IMG/VR virus record: IMGVR_UViG_3300048587_001125 | Span: 1 to 28,494 of that record | Strand: one strand, 5' to 3' | DNA length: 28,494 bases | Origin: a virus | Shown: one piece after another, positions 22,696-28,494 of the stretch | How the letters are laid out: each line of letters begins with the position of its first letter | Position numbering within the stretch: the stretch's first letter is position 1 | Notes under the pieces: generated by a model | What the model saw: the letters and a program-made list of their open reading frames with translations, nothing else | The model's database searches: none | What the model was told of the DNA's origin: nothing | Program-made: the position numbers and the translations under genes

Positions 22696-24654
22696 TTACG
22701 ACAGCCATCGGCTTTTGACGACGCGCCGCCGGATGGGCGCGCCCGGGTGGGCCTGGCCACCACGCGGGGTGGTCGGGTCGTGGGTCGGTAGTGCGAGGGC
22801 GGGCTCGGGCGCGCGTTCGACGCCGAGAGAGCGTTCCAGCTCGCGCCAGTGGCGTTCCTCAAAGCGGTCGAGGCCTGCGGCGGCCGCAGCGGCGCGGGCG
22901 TAGATGTAGCAATCGAGCGCTTCGTTGCGCTCGCGCACCTTCTGCCACTCACGTACCGGAAATCCGTTGCGGTCGCGGCGCGTGATCAGCTGCTCGGCGC
23001 ACAACTGCTGCACGAACTCGGCATCGATCTGCGGCAGGTGCACGAAGCCGGACGGAAACGTCAGGCTCACGTCGTCGTCGCCGACCGTCGCGCTCTTGCG
23101 CAGGTTGTTGTAAAGCTCGAGCTTGGCGATCCCGACCGCGACGGAGAACACCTTGATGCCGCGGCGCAGGCGCTTGCCATCACGCGAGACATCGACCGCA
23201 GTCGGCGTGCCGATCAGGGCGGCGCCACGTGCAGCGCCCTTGACGGCCATCACGCGCGCATCGCGGCAGGCACGCACGAAGGCATAAGCCTCCTGCGTGG
23301 CGAAACCGGTGTCGAGCGCGAAGCGCACCAGCGGCATCAGCGCACCGGAGGCGTGGGTCCAGTGCTCATCAAGCAACGCCGATAGCGCCCGCCACACGCC
23401 CTCGCGTGCGGTGTCGCCCATCAGCACTCGATGCTCGACCAGCCAGGACTCCTTGCCGCGGCCGAAGGCCCAGATCGAGACTTCGATGCGGTCCTTCTGC
23501 ACGTCCGCGCCGCCGACCAGCAGCAGGCCACCGAGCGGCACGGTGCCGATGCGGTAGTCCTCGCGACGTTCGACCAGACGCTGCCAATCCGGCGCTTCGC
23601 CTTCTTCGACCCAGGTCTCGCCGAGCTCGGTGTTTTTGAAGGTCTTGATCGCCGAGGCCGATCCGGACTCCTTGTTGACCGCAGCCTCCCAGGCCGCGGC
23701 GATATCGCGCCAGGCACGCCAGCCCACCGGGCTGTAGAGCGAGGACAAGTGGAAGCCTGCGGTCTTGCCGACGACATCAACGGTCGCGCGCCATTCGCCG
23801 TGTTCGAGCATCCAGGTCTTGTGGTGCTCGGCAATCGCGGTGTCGCAGGCCTCGCAGATGTAGGCGGCCGTCTCCGGCGCGCCCTTGTCCCAGCGCAGCT
23901 GCTCGAAGCGTAGCCATTGCCGGTGCGCGCAATGTGGGCACGGCATAAAGTACCGACGCTGGTCGCTGGCCTCGTACTCGCGCTCGATGGCCGAGGCGCC
24001 GGCAATCGTCGGCGTCGAGACGATGAAAATCTTGCGCCGTGCAAAGGTGCGCGTGCGCGCCTCGGCGAGCGAGATCGCATCGCCTTCGCCCTCGACGTCG
24101 AGCGGGTAGCCATCGACCTCGTCCAGAAACAGGTAGCGCACCGGCATCGAGCGCAGACCGACCGCGCTGTTGGCGCCGGTCATCACCAGCACGCCGCCGC
24201 GGAACTCCTTGGCCAGGATCGTGTTGCCCGAATCGCGCGAGCGCGCCGGCGCGATCAGTTCCGCCAGGACGCCTGACTCCTCGATCAGCGGGTCGATGCG
24301 CTGTTTGGAGTTGCGCTTGGCCATCTCGACGGTCGGCCAGACCGCCATCATCGGACCGGGCGCGTGGTGGATCACGTAACCGATCCAGTTCGAACCCATC
24401 TCGGTGGCGCCGAGCTGCGCCGCCTTCATGAACACCACGCGCTCGACCGGCGAGGTCGGCGACAGGCAGTCCATGATGGCTTTGAGGTACGGCGTGCGGC
24501 TGGTCCGCCAGCGCCCGGGCTCGGCCGAGGCCTTGCTCGACAGCATCCGGTGCCGATCCGACCACTCCGAGACGGTCAATAGCGGGTCGGGGAGCAAGCC
24601 CTCGCGCCAGGCGCGTTCGAGCTCGGCGGCGCCCTCGTAGATCGCGTCGATCAT
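22696..24654 (-). CDS. Terminase large subunit, lambda gpA family
   Basis: The 652-residue product is the packaging ATPase/nuclease. It has LTVSEWSDRHRMLSSKASAE (a gpA-family entry motif), a Walker A-like MKAAQLGATEMGSN near residues 76-89, Walker B YLFLDEVD near 174-181, and STPTIAGASAIEREYEAS as the coupling region. A zinc-ribbon-like CPHC ... CEAC pair lies at about 239-270. The nuclease domain starts near residue 380 with GGADVQKDRIEVSIWAFG, Asp384 being a likely metal ligand. The ATG at 24654 overlaps the small-subunit stop (ATGA). It cuts concatemeric DNA at cos and drives it through the portal. Confidence 0.97.
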   Translation of the reverse strand: MIDAIYEGAAELERAWREGLLPDPLLTVSEWSDRHRMLSSKASAEPGRWRTSRTPYLKAIMDCLSPTSPVERVVFMKAAQLGATEMGSNWIGYVIHHAPGPMMAVWPTVEMAKRNSKQRIDPLIEESGVLAELIAPARSRDSGNTILAKEFRGGVLVMTGANSAVGLRSMPVRYLFLDEVDGYPLDVEGEGDAISLAEARTRTFARRKIFIVSTPTIAGASAIEREYEASDQRRYFMPCPHCAHRQWLRFEQLRWDKGAPETAAYICEACDTAIAEHHKTWMLEHGEWRATVDVVGKTAGFHLSSLYSPVGWRAWRDIAAAWEAAVNKESGSASAIKTFKNTELGETWVEEGEAPDWQRLVERREDYRIGTVPLGGLLLVGGADVQKDRIEVSIWAFGRGKESWLVEHRVLMGDTAREGVWRALSALLDEHWTHASGALMPLVRFALDTGFATQEAYAFVRACRDARVMAVKGAARGAALIGTPTAVDVSRDGKRLRRGIKVFSVAVGIAKLELYNNLRKSATVGDDDVSLTFPSGFVHLPQIDAEFVQQLCAEQLITRRDRNGFPVREWQKVRERNEALDCYIYARAAAAAAGLDRFEERHWRELERSLGVERAPEPALALPTHDPTTPRGGQAHPGAPIRRRVVKSRWLS

Positions 24655-25187
24655 TCGATGCGCGGGCGCAGTTCGCCCAACTCCTGCAGGTGTTCGCGCA
24701 CAGCCGCCTCCAGGGCGACGTGCAAGGTGTGCGGATCAACGCCGAGGCGAGCGGCCATCTGCGCCGAAATGCGCGCCGGCCAGTTCAACCAGGCATCGCG
24801 TTCGGTGCGCGCCAGCTTGAAGACATGCGCGATGGCCTGGTTGCGGTCGACCAGTTCGCCCTTGAGGCGGGCGAGGCGGACCTTGTTGGTCTGCGCCTTG
24901 ACCACCTCGTTGACCGTGCGCGCTTGCAACAGGGACGCGCCACCCGCGGGGAGCGCGGAACCCGCATCGCCTGCGGGTGCAACGTCGGCCGGAACGGGCG
25001 CCCGCGGCGCCGGCGTGCGCGAGCCCACGCGCGGGGCTTCGGTGTTGCGCGACCACTGGGCATCGGCCTGCGTCGGGTTCAGCGTGCCGTCGGCGTTGGG
25101 CGTGATGCGGCCTGCAGCAATGGCTTTGCGAACGGCGGCATCCGATACGCCCCGGTGCCGCGCGTAGGCGCGAATCGACAGTCCCAT
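24651..25187 (-). CDS. Terminase small subunit (Nu1-like)
   Basis: The 178-residue product starts MGLSIRAYARHRGVSDAAVR and carries an N-terminal winged-helix-type DNA-binding motif (RHRGVSDAAVRKAIAAGRI) as in lambda Nu1, which recognises the packaging site. A Pro/Ala-rich linker (residues about 50-85) leads to a helical C-terminal region (NEVVKAQTNKVRLARLKGEL, VDRNQAIAHVFKLARTERDA) that would oligomerise and contact the large subunit. It is the first leftward gene after the rightward accessory island. A modest AAGGG ribosome-binding site precedes ATG 25187. Confidence 0.9.
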   Translation of the reverse strand: MGLSIRAYARHRGVSDAAVRKAIAAGRITPNADGTLNPTQADAQWSRNTEAPRVGSRTPAPRAPVPADVAPAGDAGSALPAGGASLLQARTVNEVVKAQTNKVRLARLKGELVDRNQAIAHVFKLARTERDAWLNWPARISAQMAARLGVDPHTLHVALEAAVREHLQELGELRPRIE

Positions 25188-25224
25188 CGGCCCTTTTCAA
25201 TCAAGTCGAACAAGCGACGAAAAG

Positions 25225-25256
25225 CGCTTGGCTTCACCTCCGCACAGCGCGTTCAT
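25225..25256 (+). repeat. 32-bp leader element, copy 1
   Basis: Copy 1 of the CGCTTGGCTTC-N5-CGAACAGCGCGTTCAT element, 28 nt before the start at 25285, in the divergent gap between terminase and the island. Spacer ACCTC. One mismatch: CGCAC instead of CGAAC, which breaks one pair of the GAAC/GTTC arms. Confidence 0.85.
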
Positions 25257-25284
25257 CGCCGTCCCCGATCACGAGGACGAGCCG

Positions 25285-25557
25285 ATGAACCCTTCGAACA
25301 TGGACACGCTGGCGAAAGCACTGGCCAACGCCGCGATGACGGTGCTGGTGCGCTCCTGCCGCAAGGAAGTTTCTGGCGCCAGCCACGCGCGCCTAGATGC
25401 GGCCTGCGCCGCGATGCGCGCCAAGGCGCGCCCGGTGCTCGACCAACTGCTCGACGACGCCCGTGCGGCGCCCTGGGTGGCCGAGGCTGCCTTCGCCGCT
25501 GCGGCCCTGGAATTGGCGCAGACCGGCATCGCCGCGCTGAAGGCCTCTGAAGCCTGA
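25285..25557 (+). CDS. Ala-rich small protein, unknown function, first gene of the island
   Basis: The 90-residue product starts MNPSNMDTLAKALANAAMTV after a GAGG-type ribosome-binding site and is almost entirely helical and rich in Ala (ARPVLDQLLDDARAAPWVAE, AAALELAQTGIAALKASEA). It has two Cys, no membrane segment and no recognised motif. It is the first rightward gene, divergent from the terminase small subunit, and is controlled by leader element copy 1. A small regulatory or host-interaction protein is possible; nothing more can be said. Confidence 0.65.
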   Translation: MNPSNMDTLAKALANAAMTVLVRSCRKEVSGASHARLDAACAAMRAKARPVLDQLLDDARAAPWVAEAAFAAAALELAQTGIAALKASEA

Positions 25558-25573
25558 ATTTGCTGGCGAACAA

Positions 25574-25605
25574 CGCTTGGCTTCACTGCCGAACAGCGTG
25601 TTCAT
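25574..25605 (+). repeat. 32-bp leader element, copy 2
   Basis: Copy 2, 16 nt after the previous stop and 43 nt before the next start (25649). Spacer ACTGC. The only mismatch is GTG for GCG in the second block. A CCACACC linker and GGAG follow before the start. Confidence 0.9.
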
Positions 25606-25648
25606 GTGTCCCGCAACGAGCACATCCACACCATCACGGAGCACCACC

Positions 25649-25900
25649 ATGAGCACGACAACCGCCAGGCGCCAGGAGATCGTCGATGAACTCGGCGAGA
25701 TTCAATCTCAGATCCTGGAACTGGTCGAGCAGGCGCGCGGGCTATTGCGCCGCAACGGATTACAGGGGGCGCTGATGCGTGCCGAGTCCTACTGGATCGC
25801 GCATGTCATCGCCGCAGTGAGCAACGACCACGGCTACCTCGGCGGATCGATGGTCAGCCTGCAGAACACCATCGACGAGATCAAGAACGACGACGACTGA
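25649..25900 (+). CDS. Small helical protein, unknown function
   Basis: The 83-residue product starts MSTTTARRQEIVDELGEIQS at an ATG preceded by GGAG, chosen over an in-frame open extension that reads through the leader element. It contains a likely coiled coil (IVDELGEIQSQILELVEQAR), then RNGLQGALMRAESYWIAHVI and an acidic end (IDEIKNDDD). No family is recognised. Size, charge pattern and repeat-marked leader are shared with its neighbours, which argues for a real gene. Confidence 0.7.
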   Translation: MSTTTARRQEIVDELGEIQSQILELVEQARGLLRRNGLQGALMRAESYWIAHVIAAVSNDHGYLGGSMVSLQNTIDEIKNDDD

Positions 25901-25946
25901 GCGCAGCGCCGGGTGGGTCATCTCGCCTGGCCAGCCCCGCCGATGT

Positions 25947-25978
25947 CGCTTGGCTTCACCAACGAACAGCGCGTTCAT
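25947..25978 (+). repeat. 32-bp leader element, copy 3
   Basis: Copy 3, exact match to the consensus in both blocks with spacer ACCAA. It lies 35 nt before the DUF3489 gene start, with AGGAG between them. Confidence 0.9.
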
Positions 25979-26013
25979 CACGCGCACACCCACATCAAAC
26001 CAGGAGCAACACC

Positions 26014-26619
26014 ATGAGCACGATCCAATTGACCTCGACCCAGCACTTCATCCTGGATGCCGCCATCAAGCACACCGAGGGGCGCATCGAACAATTCCCG
26101 GAAAACGTCAAAGGCGGCGCGCGATCCAAGGTGCTCGATGGCCTTTTCAATCGCGCGCTGATCACGCCCGATGGCGAGGGCTGGCGCGTGGCCGCCGAGG
26201 GCTACGACGCGCTGAACTACCCGCGCCCGGGCATCAACCCGAAGCGCATGTCGGCCTTCGAGGCCAAGCTCGACCAGGTCATTGCCAACGCCGACGCGGC
26301 GGCGCAGGCCACACCAGACGGCACAACGGACGCCGTAGACGACGCGGCGATGGAAGACGCGGTCGCCAGCGCCGATGCGAGCTTCGCGGCGCACGACGCG
26401 CCACGCGTGCCACGCACCCGCGAGAACAGCAAGCAGGCAGAGGTTCTGCGGATGCTGCGTCGCCCCGAGGGCGCGACGATCAGCCAGATCTGCGAGAGCA
26501 CCGGCTGGCAGGCGCACACGGTACGCGGGACCTTCGCCGGGGCCTTCAAGAAGAAGCTCGGCTTGGTGCTGACCTCGGAGAAAGCAGCGGGCGCCGAGCG
26601 GGTGTACCGGGTCGCTTGA
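26014..26619 (+). CDS. DUF3489 domain protein (possible DNA-binding accessory protein)
   Basis: The 201-residue product has two related halves joined by an acidic Ala/Asp-rich linker (residues about 95-130). The C-terminal half (SKQAEVLRMLRRPEGATISQ, ICESTGWQAHTVRGTFAGAF, KKKLGLVLTSEKAAGAERVY) is a clear DUF3489 domain, a winged-helix-like module common in proteobacterial phages, plasmids and integrative elements. The N-terminal half (STQHFILDAAIKHTEGRIEQ, GGARSKVLDGLFNRALITPD) looks like a similar helix-turn-helix unit. Function in the family is unknown; DNA binding or regulation is plausible. An AGGAG ribosome-binding site precedes the ATG at 26014. It is a candidate to act on the leader elements, but that is speculative. 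Confidence 0.88.
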   Translation: MSTIQLTSTQHFILDAAIKHTEGRIEQFPENVKGGARSKVLDGLFNRALITPDGEGWRVAAEGYDALNYPRPGINPKRMSAFEAKLDQVIANADAAAQATPDGTTDAVDDAAMEDAVASADASFAAHDAPRVPRTRENSKQAEVLRMLRRPEGATISQICESTGWQAHTVRGTFAGAFKKKLGLVLTSEKAAGAERVYRVA

Positions 26620-26644
26620 ACATGATCGAGAAGCCAGGCGGAAA

Positions 26645-26676
26645 CGCTTGGCTTCTCGCTCGAACAGCGCGTTCAT
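26645..26676 (+). repeat. 32-bp leader element, copy 4
   Basis: Copy 4, exact consensus with spacer TCGCT, 25 nt after the DUF3489 stop and 32 nt before the next start. The following leader contains CCACACGACCCGGAG. Confidence 0.9.
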
Positions 26677-26708
26677 GGGGTCGTTGCCACACGACCCGGA
26701 GATCTCCC

Positions 26709-26915
26709 ATGAGCACCAACGACCTCTTCACCCGCATCGCCCAGACGCATCTGCACATCGAGACCCTGGAGACGCGCCACCGCGACAGTCTGGACTTCCA
26801 CGACGTGGGCGTGTGGTGCGTGCGCGACGCCCTGCAGGCCGCCTTTGAGGCGGGCGTCGCGGAAGGTCTCCGCAAAACGGGTCGCACCAAGAACGAGAGC
26901 AAGGCCAAGCAGTAA
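26709..26915 (+). CDS. DUF6900-like small protein
   Basis: The 68-residue product (MSTNDLFTRIAQTHLHIETL, then ETRHRDSLDFHDVGVWCVRD, ALQAAFEAGVAEGLRK) matches the pattern of a small family I recall as DUF6900, found beside other small accessory genes in plasmids, phages and integrative elements. The His/Asp-rich DSLDFHDVGVW core is its clearest trait. It is probably soluble and helical, with a basic Lys-rich end. It is preceded by element copy 4 and GGAG, and its TAA is followed after one base by element copy 5. Confidence 0.75.
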   Translation: MSTNDLFTRIAQTHLHIETLETRHRDSLDFHDVGVWCVRDALQAAFEAGVAEGLRKTGRTKNESKAKQ

Positions 26916-26916
26916 T

Positions 26917-26948
26917 TGCTTGGCTTCCGACGCGAACAGCGCGTTCAT
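26917..26948 (+). repeat. 32-bp leader element, copy 5
   Basis: Copy 5 begins one base after the previous stop codon. Spacer CGACG; the first base is T instead of C, which would still allow a G-U pair in one possible hairpin. It lies 30 nt before the start at 26979. Confidence 0.9.
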
Positions 26949-26978
26949 GCATCCACACCCAACAACACCGAGATCGCC

Positions 26979-27287
26979 ATGATCGAGAGCATCAAAGTCC
27001 GCTTCGCCCGCAAGCCCAACGATCTGGCCGACGTCCTGGCCACCCTGCGTTACGGCGACCTGGCGAACTATGTCGACATCGAGTCGCGCCAGGCCATGAC
27101 CGAGGCCGAGTACGACGCGTTCACCGGCGCATTGCTGGCCGACCGCGATTGGCTGGCGGGGCGCGGCGGATTCCTGGAGGGCGGCGGACGCAGCGTCGTT
27201 GAAGTCACCGCACCCAATCGCACCACGCTCTACATCGATCCCTCAGGTTCGAAGTACGGGCGTTACGTCGGCATCCGTGCCGACTGA
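26979..27287 (+). CDS. Conserved-looking accessory protein, unknown function
   Basis: The 102-residue product starts MIESIKVRFARKPNDLADVL, continues ATLRYGDLANYVDIESRQAM and TEAEYDAFTGALLADRDWLA, then a Gly-rich turn (GRGGFLEGGGRSVVEVTAPN) and RTTLYIDPSGSKYGRYVGI. The mixed alpha/beta layout is that of a folded domain, and I have an impression of similar proteins in integrative elements, with no name. It forms a two-gene unit with the next gene (11-base gap), and only the pair as a whole is preceded by a leader element. Confidence 0.7.
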   Translation: MIESIKVRFARKPNDLADVLATLRYGDLANYVDIESRQAMTEAEYDAFTGALLADRDWLAGRGGFLEGGGRSVVEVTAPNRTTLYIDPSGSKYGRYVGIRAD

Positions 27288-27298
27288 AGGCCAGAGCC

Positions 27299-27511
27299 AT
27301 GTCCAACTACGTCGATTACCAACTGCAGCAACTGCGCTCCTTGGTGGGCGCGACCATCACTGCCCTGGCGCGAACCGCGCCAGACGAGGGTGAGTTCGAA
27401 CCGGAGTTCTTTGGATTCGTGCTGACCTTGCCGGATGATCAGCAGCGAACGCTGCTTATCTTGTCCGACCCGGAAGGCAATGGGCCCGGCGCCATCGAGA
27501 TCGTCGACTGA
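27299..27511 (+). CDS. Small acidic accessory protein, unknown function
   Basis: The 70-residue product (MSNYVDYQLQQLRSLVGATI, TALARTAPDEGEFEPEFFGF, VLTLPDDQQRTLLILSDPEG) is acidic, mixed alpha/beta and ends GPGAIEIVD. It starts 11 bases after the preceding stop and has no leader element of its own, so it is probably cotranscribed and translated with that gene. No family name is known to me. Base composition resembles its neighbours. Confidence 0.7.
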   Translation: MSNYVDYQLQQLRSLVGATITALARTAPDEGEFEPEFFGFVLTLPDDQQRTLLILSDPEGNGPGAIEIVD

Positions 27512-27547
27512 CTCGGCGTGCGAATGATCGAAGATTCTTCGTGAGGA

Positions 27548-27579
27548 CGCTTGGCTTCGCGGCGGAACAGCGCGTTCAT
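27548..27579 (+). repeat. 32-bp leader element, copy 6
   Basis: Copy 6, 36 nt after the previous stop and 33 nt before the start at 27613. Spacer GCGGC; a single mismatch (GGAAC for CGAAC). Followed by CCACACCACGGAG before the start. Confidence 0.9.
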
Positions 27580-27612
27580 GGACGCGTCGCCACCCACACC
27601 ACGGAGTCCACC

Positions 27613-27984
27613 ATGAGCCAGACCACCGACACGATCCCCACCACCCGCAACGAGGGTTGGGGCTTCTACGGCACGATGAACGAGCGCGCCGACGACGCCT
27701 GGCCCCTGGCGATGACAGCGGTCGCCAACGCAACCGGCGAGTCCATGGACATCGTGCGTGTTTTCCTCGACAGCCGATTCGGCCGCCACTTCGCGGACGA
27801 CGTCCTCAACGCCGTCGACGAAGGCAACGCCATGGCGGACGCCATCAACGTCGCCACGCGCAAGTGGATGGGATGGACGATTGGGCGCCAGGCCAGCAAG
27901 GACTACGGCATCCCACGCGGGTTGCCCTACCTGACGGGCTACGTGATCCACTGCGGCATTATCGACGAGTCGTGCGCCGCCTGA
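27613..27984 (+). CDS. Accessory protein of unknown function
   Basis: The 123-residue product starts MSQTTDTIPTTRNEGWGFYG and contains TMNERADDAWPLAMTAVANA, SMDIVRVFLDSRFGRHFADD, NVATRKWMGWTIGRQASKDY and GIPRGLPYLTGYVIHCGI. The Trp/Gly/Tyr-rich conserved stretches suggest a folded enzyme-like or binding domain; I have an impression of similar proteins in integrative elements but no name. It is the first gene of a unit whose second gene overlaps it by one base (TGATG). A GGAG ribosome-binding site precedes ATG 27613. Confidence 0.7.
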   Translation: MSQTTDTIPTTRNEGWGFYGTMNERADDAWPLAMTAVANATGESMDIVRVFLDSRFGRHFADDVLNAVDEGNAMADAINVATRKWMGWTIGRQASKDYGIPRGLPYLTGYVIHCGIIDESCAA

Positions 27985-28208
27985 TGAATACGCCTGCTGC
28001 CGAACGGGAGCAGGCGCTGCGTTGGCTGATCGCCAACCGGCGTCCGGACGTCTCCATCGAACAGGCCGTGCGCTTGATGTGCACGGTGCTGCCGCGCGAT
28101 CTCACCACGATGCAACTGCTGCGGCGCATCGCGGAGGAGGAAGACGCCAAAGCGCCTTCGCACCGATTCAACTGGCGCATCCTTCCTGGTCTGCCGCCTC
28201 GCGGATAG
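27984..28208 (+). CDS. Small helical protein, unknown function, last gene of the island
   Basis: The 74-residue product (MNTPAAEREQALRWLIANRR, PDVSIEQAVRLMCTVLPRDL, TTMQLLRRIAEEEDAKAPSH) is helical, with a short Pro-rich end. Its ATG overlaps the upstream stop (TGATG), indicating coupled translation. It converges with and overlaps the methyltransferase gene by 41 bases at its 3' end. No family is recognised. Confidence 0.65.
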   Translation: MNTPAAEREQALRWLIANRRPDVSIEQAVRLMCTVLPRDLTTMQLLRRIAEEEDAKAPSHRFNWRILPGLPPRG

Positions 28209-28494
28209 CCTGCTTGCCGGTGAAGTCCTCCCAACGCCGCACGATCACGTCGGCGTATTTCGGATCCAACTCCATCACACGCGCCACGCGCCCGGACTTC
28301 TCGGCGGCAATCAGCGTGGTGCCGGAGCCGCCAAATGGATCGAGCACCACAGCGCCCGGCCGCGAACTATTGCGCAGCGCGCGCTCGACCAGTTCGACCG
28401 GCTTCATGGTCGGGTGCAGGTCGTTCTTCTGCGGCTTCTTGATCTGCCAGACGTCGCTCTGGTCGCGGTCGCCGCACCAGTGGCGCTCGGCGCC
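28168..28494 (-). CDS. DNA methyltransferase, C-terminal part (gene enters from the right edge)
   Basis: Only the last 108 codons lie in the window; the open frame continues off the right edge. The visible part holds WQIKKPQKNDLHPTMKPVEL, the typical link to the S-adenosylmethionine site, then VVLDPFGGSGTTLIAAEKSG with the motif I FGGSGTT, and ends in YADVIVRRWEDFTGKQA. This is the C-terminal half of an N6-adenine or N4-cytosine (beta-type) methyltransferase; the DPPY catalytic motif would be outside the window. It would modify phage DNA, perhaps against host restriction. It is separated from the terminase by the oppositely oriented island, which is unusual for a late-operon neighbour. Confidence 0.92.
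   Translation of the reverse strand, partial: GAERHWCGDRDQSDVWQIKKPQKNDLHPTMKPVELVERALRNSSRPGAVVLDPFGGSGTTLIAAEKSGRVARVMELDPKYADVIVRRWEDFTGKQAIREAADQEGCAS

Noticed and set aside
25228-26700. Rightward leader peptides starting TTG in the element (reading LAS-x-x-NSAF)
   Set aside because: The frame is also open across the element, but the codons vary in the spacer, there is no ribosome-binding site before it, and third positions are as conserved as the others. Conservation is at nucleotide level.
25225-27579. Integron-type cassette array with attC sites
   Set aside because: The elements lie upstream of genes, lack RYYYAAC/GTTRRRY core sites and long imperfect palindromes, and no integron integrase is present.
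25225-27579. CRISPR array
   Set aside because: The repeats are hundreds of bases apart and contain variable centres; genes lie between them, and there are no short uniform spacers.
25225-27579. Sigma-54 promoters (TGGC-like first block)
   Set aside because: TGGCTTC resembles a -24 box, but the expected TTGC at the -12 distance is absent in all copies.
25225-27951. Leftward open frames beginning MNALF-x-x-EAK at the leader elements
   Set aside because: They are the reverse complement of the repeated element: the constant 32-base length makes each copy read MNALF-x-x-EAK (MNTLF in copy 2, MNALC in copy 1). Downstream they only run antisense through genes with good starts and ribosome-binding sites. 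Databases may contain such spurious proteins.
1-28494. tRNA genes, insertion sequences, integrase or attachment sites
   Set aside because: Looked for clover-leaf-like sequences, transposase-like proteins, recombinases and direct repeats flanking a unit; none was seen.

Overview
This window is the late (structural and lysis) region of a lambda-organised, long-tailed phage or prophage from a high-GC proteobacterium. The phage assignment rests on the family signatures and gene order: small and large terminase, gpW, portal, S49 protease with a nested scaffold, gpD, major capsid, gpFII-like, tail terminator, tail tube, G/GT chaperones, tape measure, tip proteins and lysis genes. No tail sheath is present, so siphovirus morphology is expected. 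The high GC content, with G or C at most third codon positions, fits Xanthomonadales or a betaproteobacterium, but nothing in the window fixes the host. No integrase or repressor is visible, so prophage and free phage cannot be told apart.

Layout. Positions 1-25187 form one leftward (minus-strand) late operon, read from right to left, with stop/start overlaps or short gaps throughout. Packaging and head genes occupy 25187-17125. Tail tube and chaperones occupy 17121-15075. A predicted 1347-residue tape measure occupies 14452-10409. Large tail-tip proteins, poorly related to model phages, occupy 10398-1609. A perfect 9-bp inverted repeat at 1548-1580 separates these from the lysis genes at 1527-1: two small membrane proteins, a GH24 signal-anchor lysozyme, and Rz with an embedded Rz1.

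Three recoding or nested-gene arrangements are readable. A T7 slippery run at 15371-15377 joins the G chaperone frame to an otherwise unannotated T-like frame. A scaffold start with a good ribosome-binding site lies inside the protease gene at 19158. Rz1 starts at 245 inside Rz, behind a near-perfect ribosome-binding site.

Positions 25225-28208 are different. Eight small genes lie on the opposite strand, between the terminase and a leftward DNA methyltransferase that enters at the right edge. Two have recognisable domains of unknown function (DUF3489 and DUF6900). Six of the eight are directly preceded by a 32-bp element of fixed architecture (11 conserved bases, 5 fully variable bases, 16 conserved bases) lying 28-43 nt before the start codon. 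It is followed by a shared C/A-rich linker, a GGAG-type ribosome-binding site and often the same ATGAGC start. The other two genes are the second members of two-gene units. The element therefore marks each expression unit and is the least explained and most interesting feature of the window.

Two fibre-like proteins sharing an N-terminal helix sit between terminase and gpW, where lambda has none. The 1201-residue tip protein carries a six-fold internal repeat motif.
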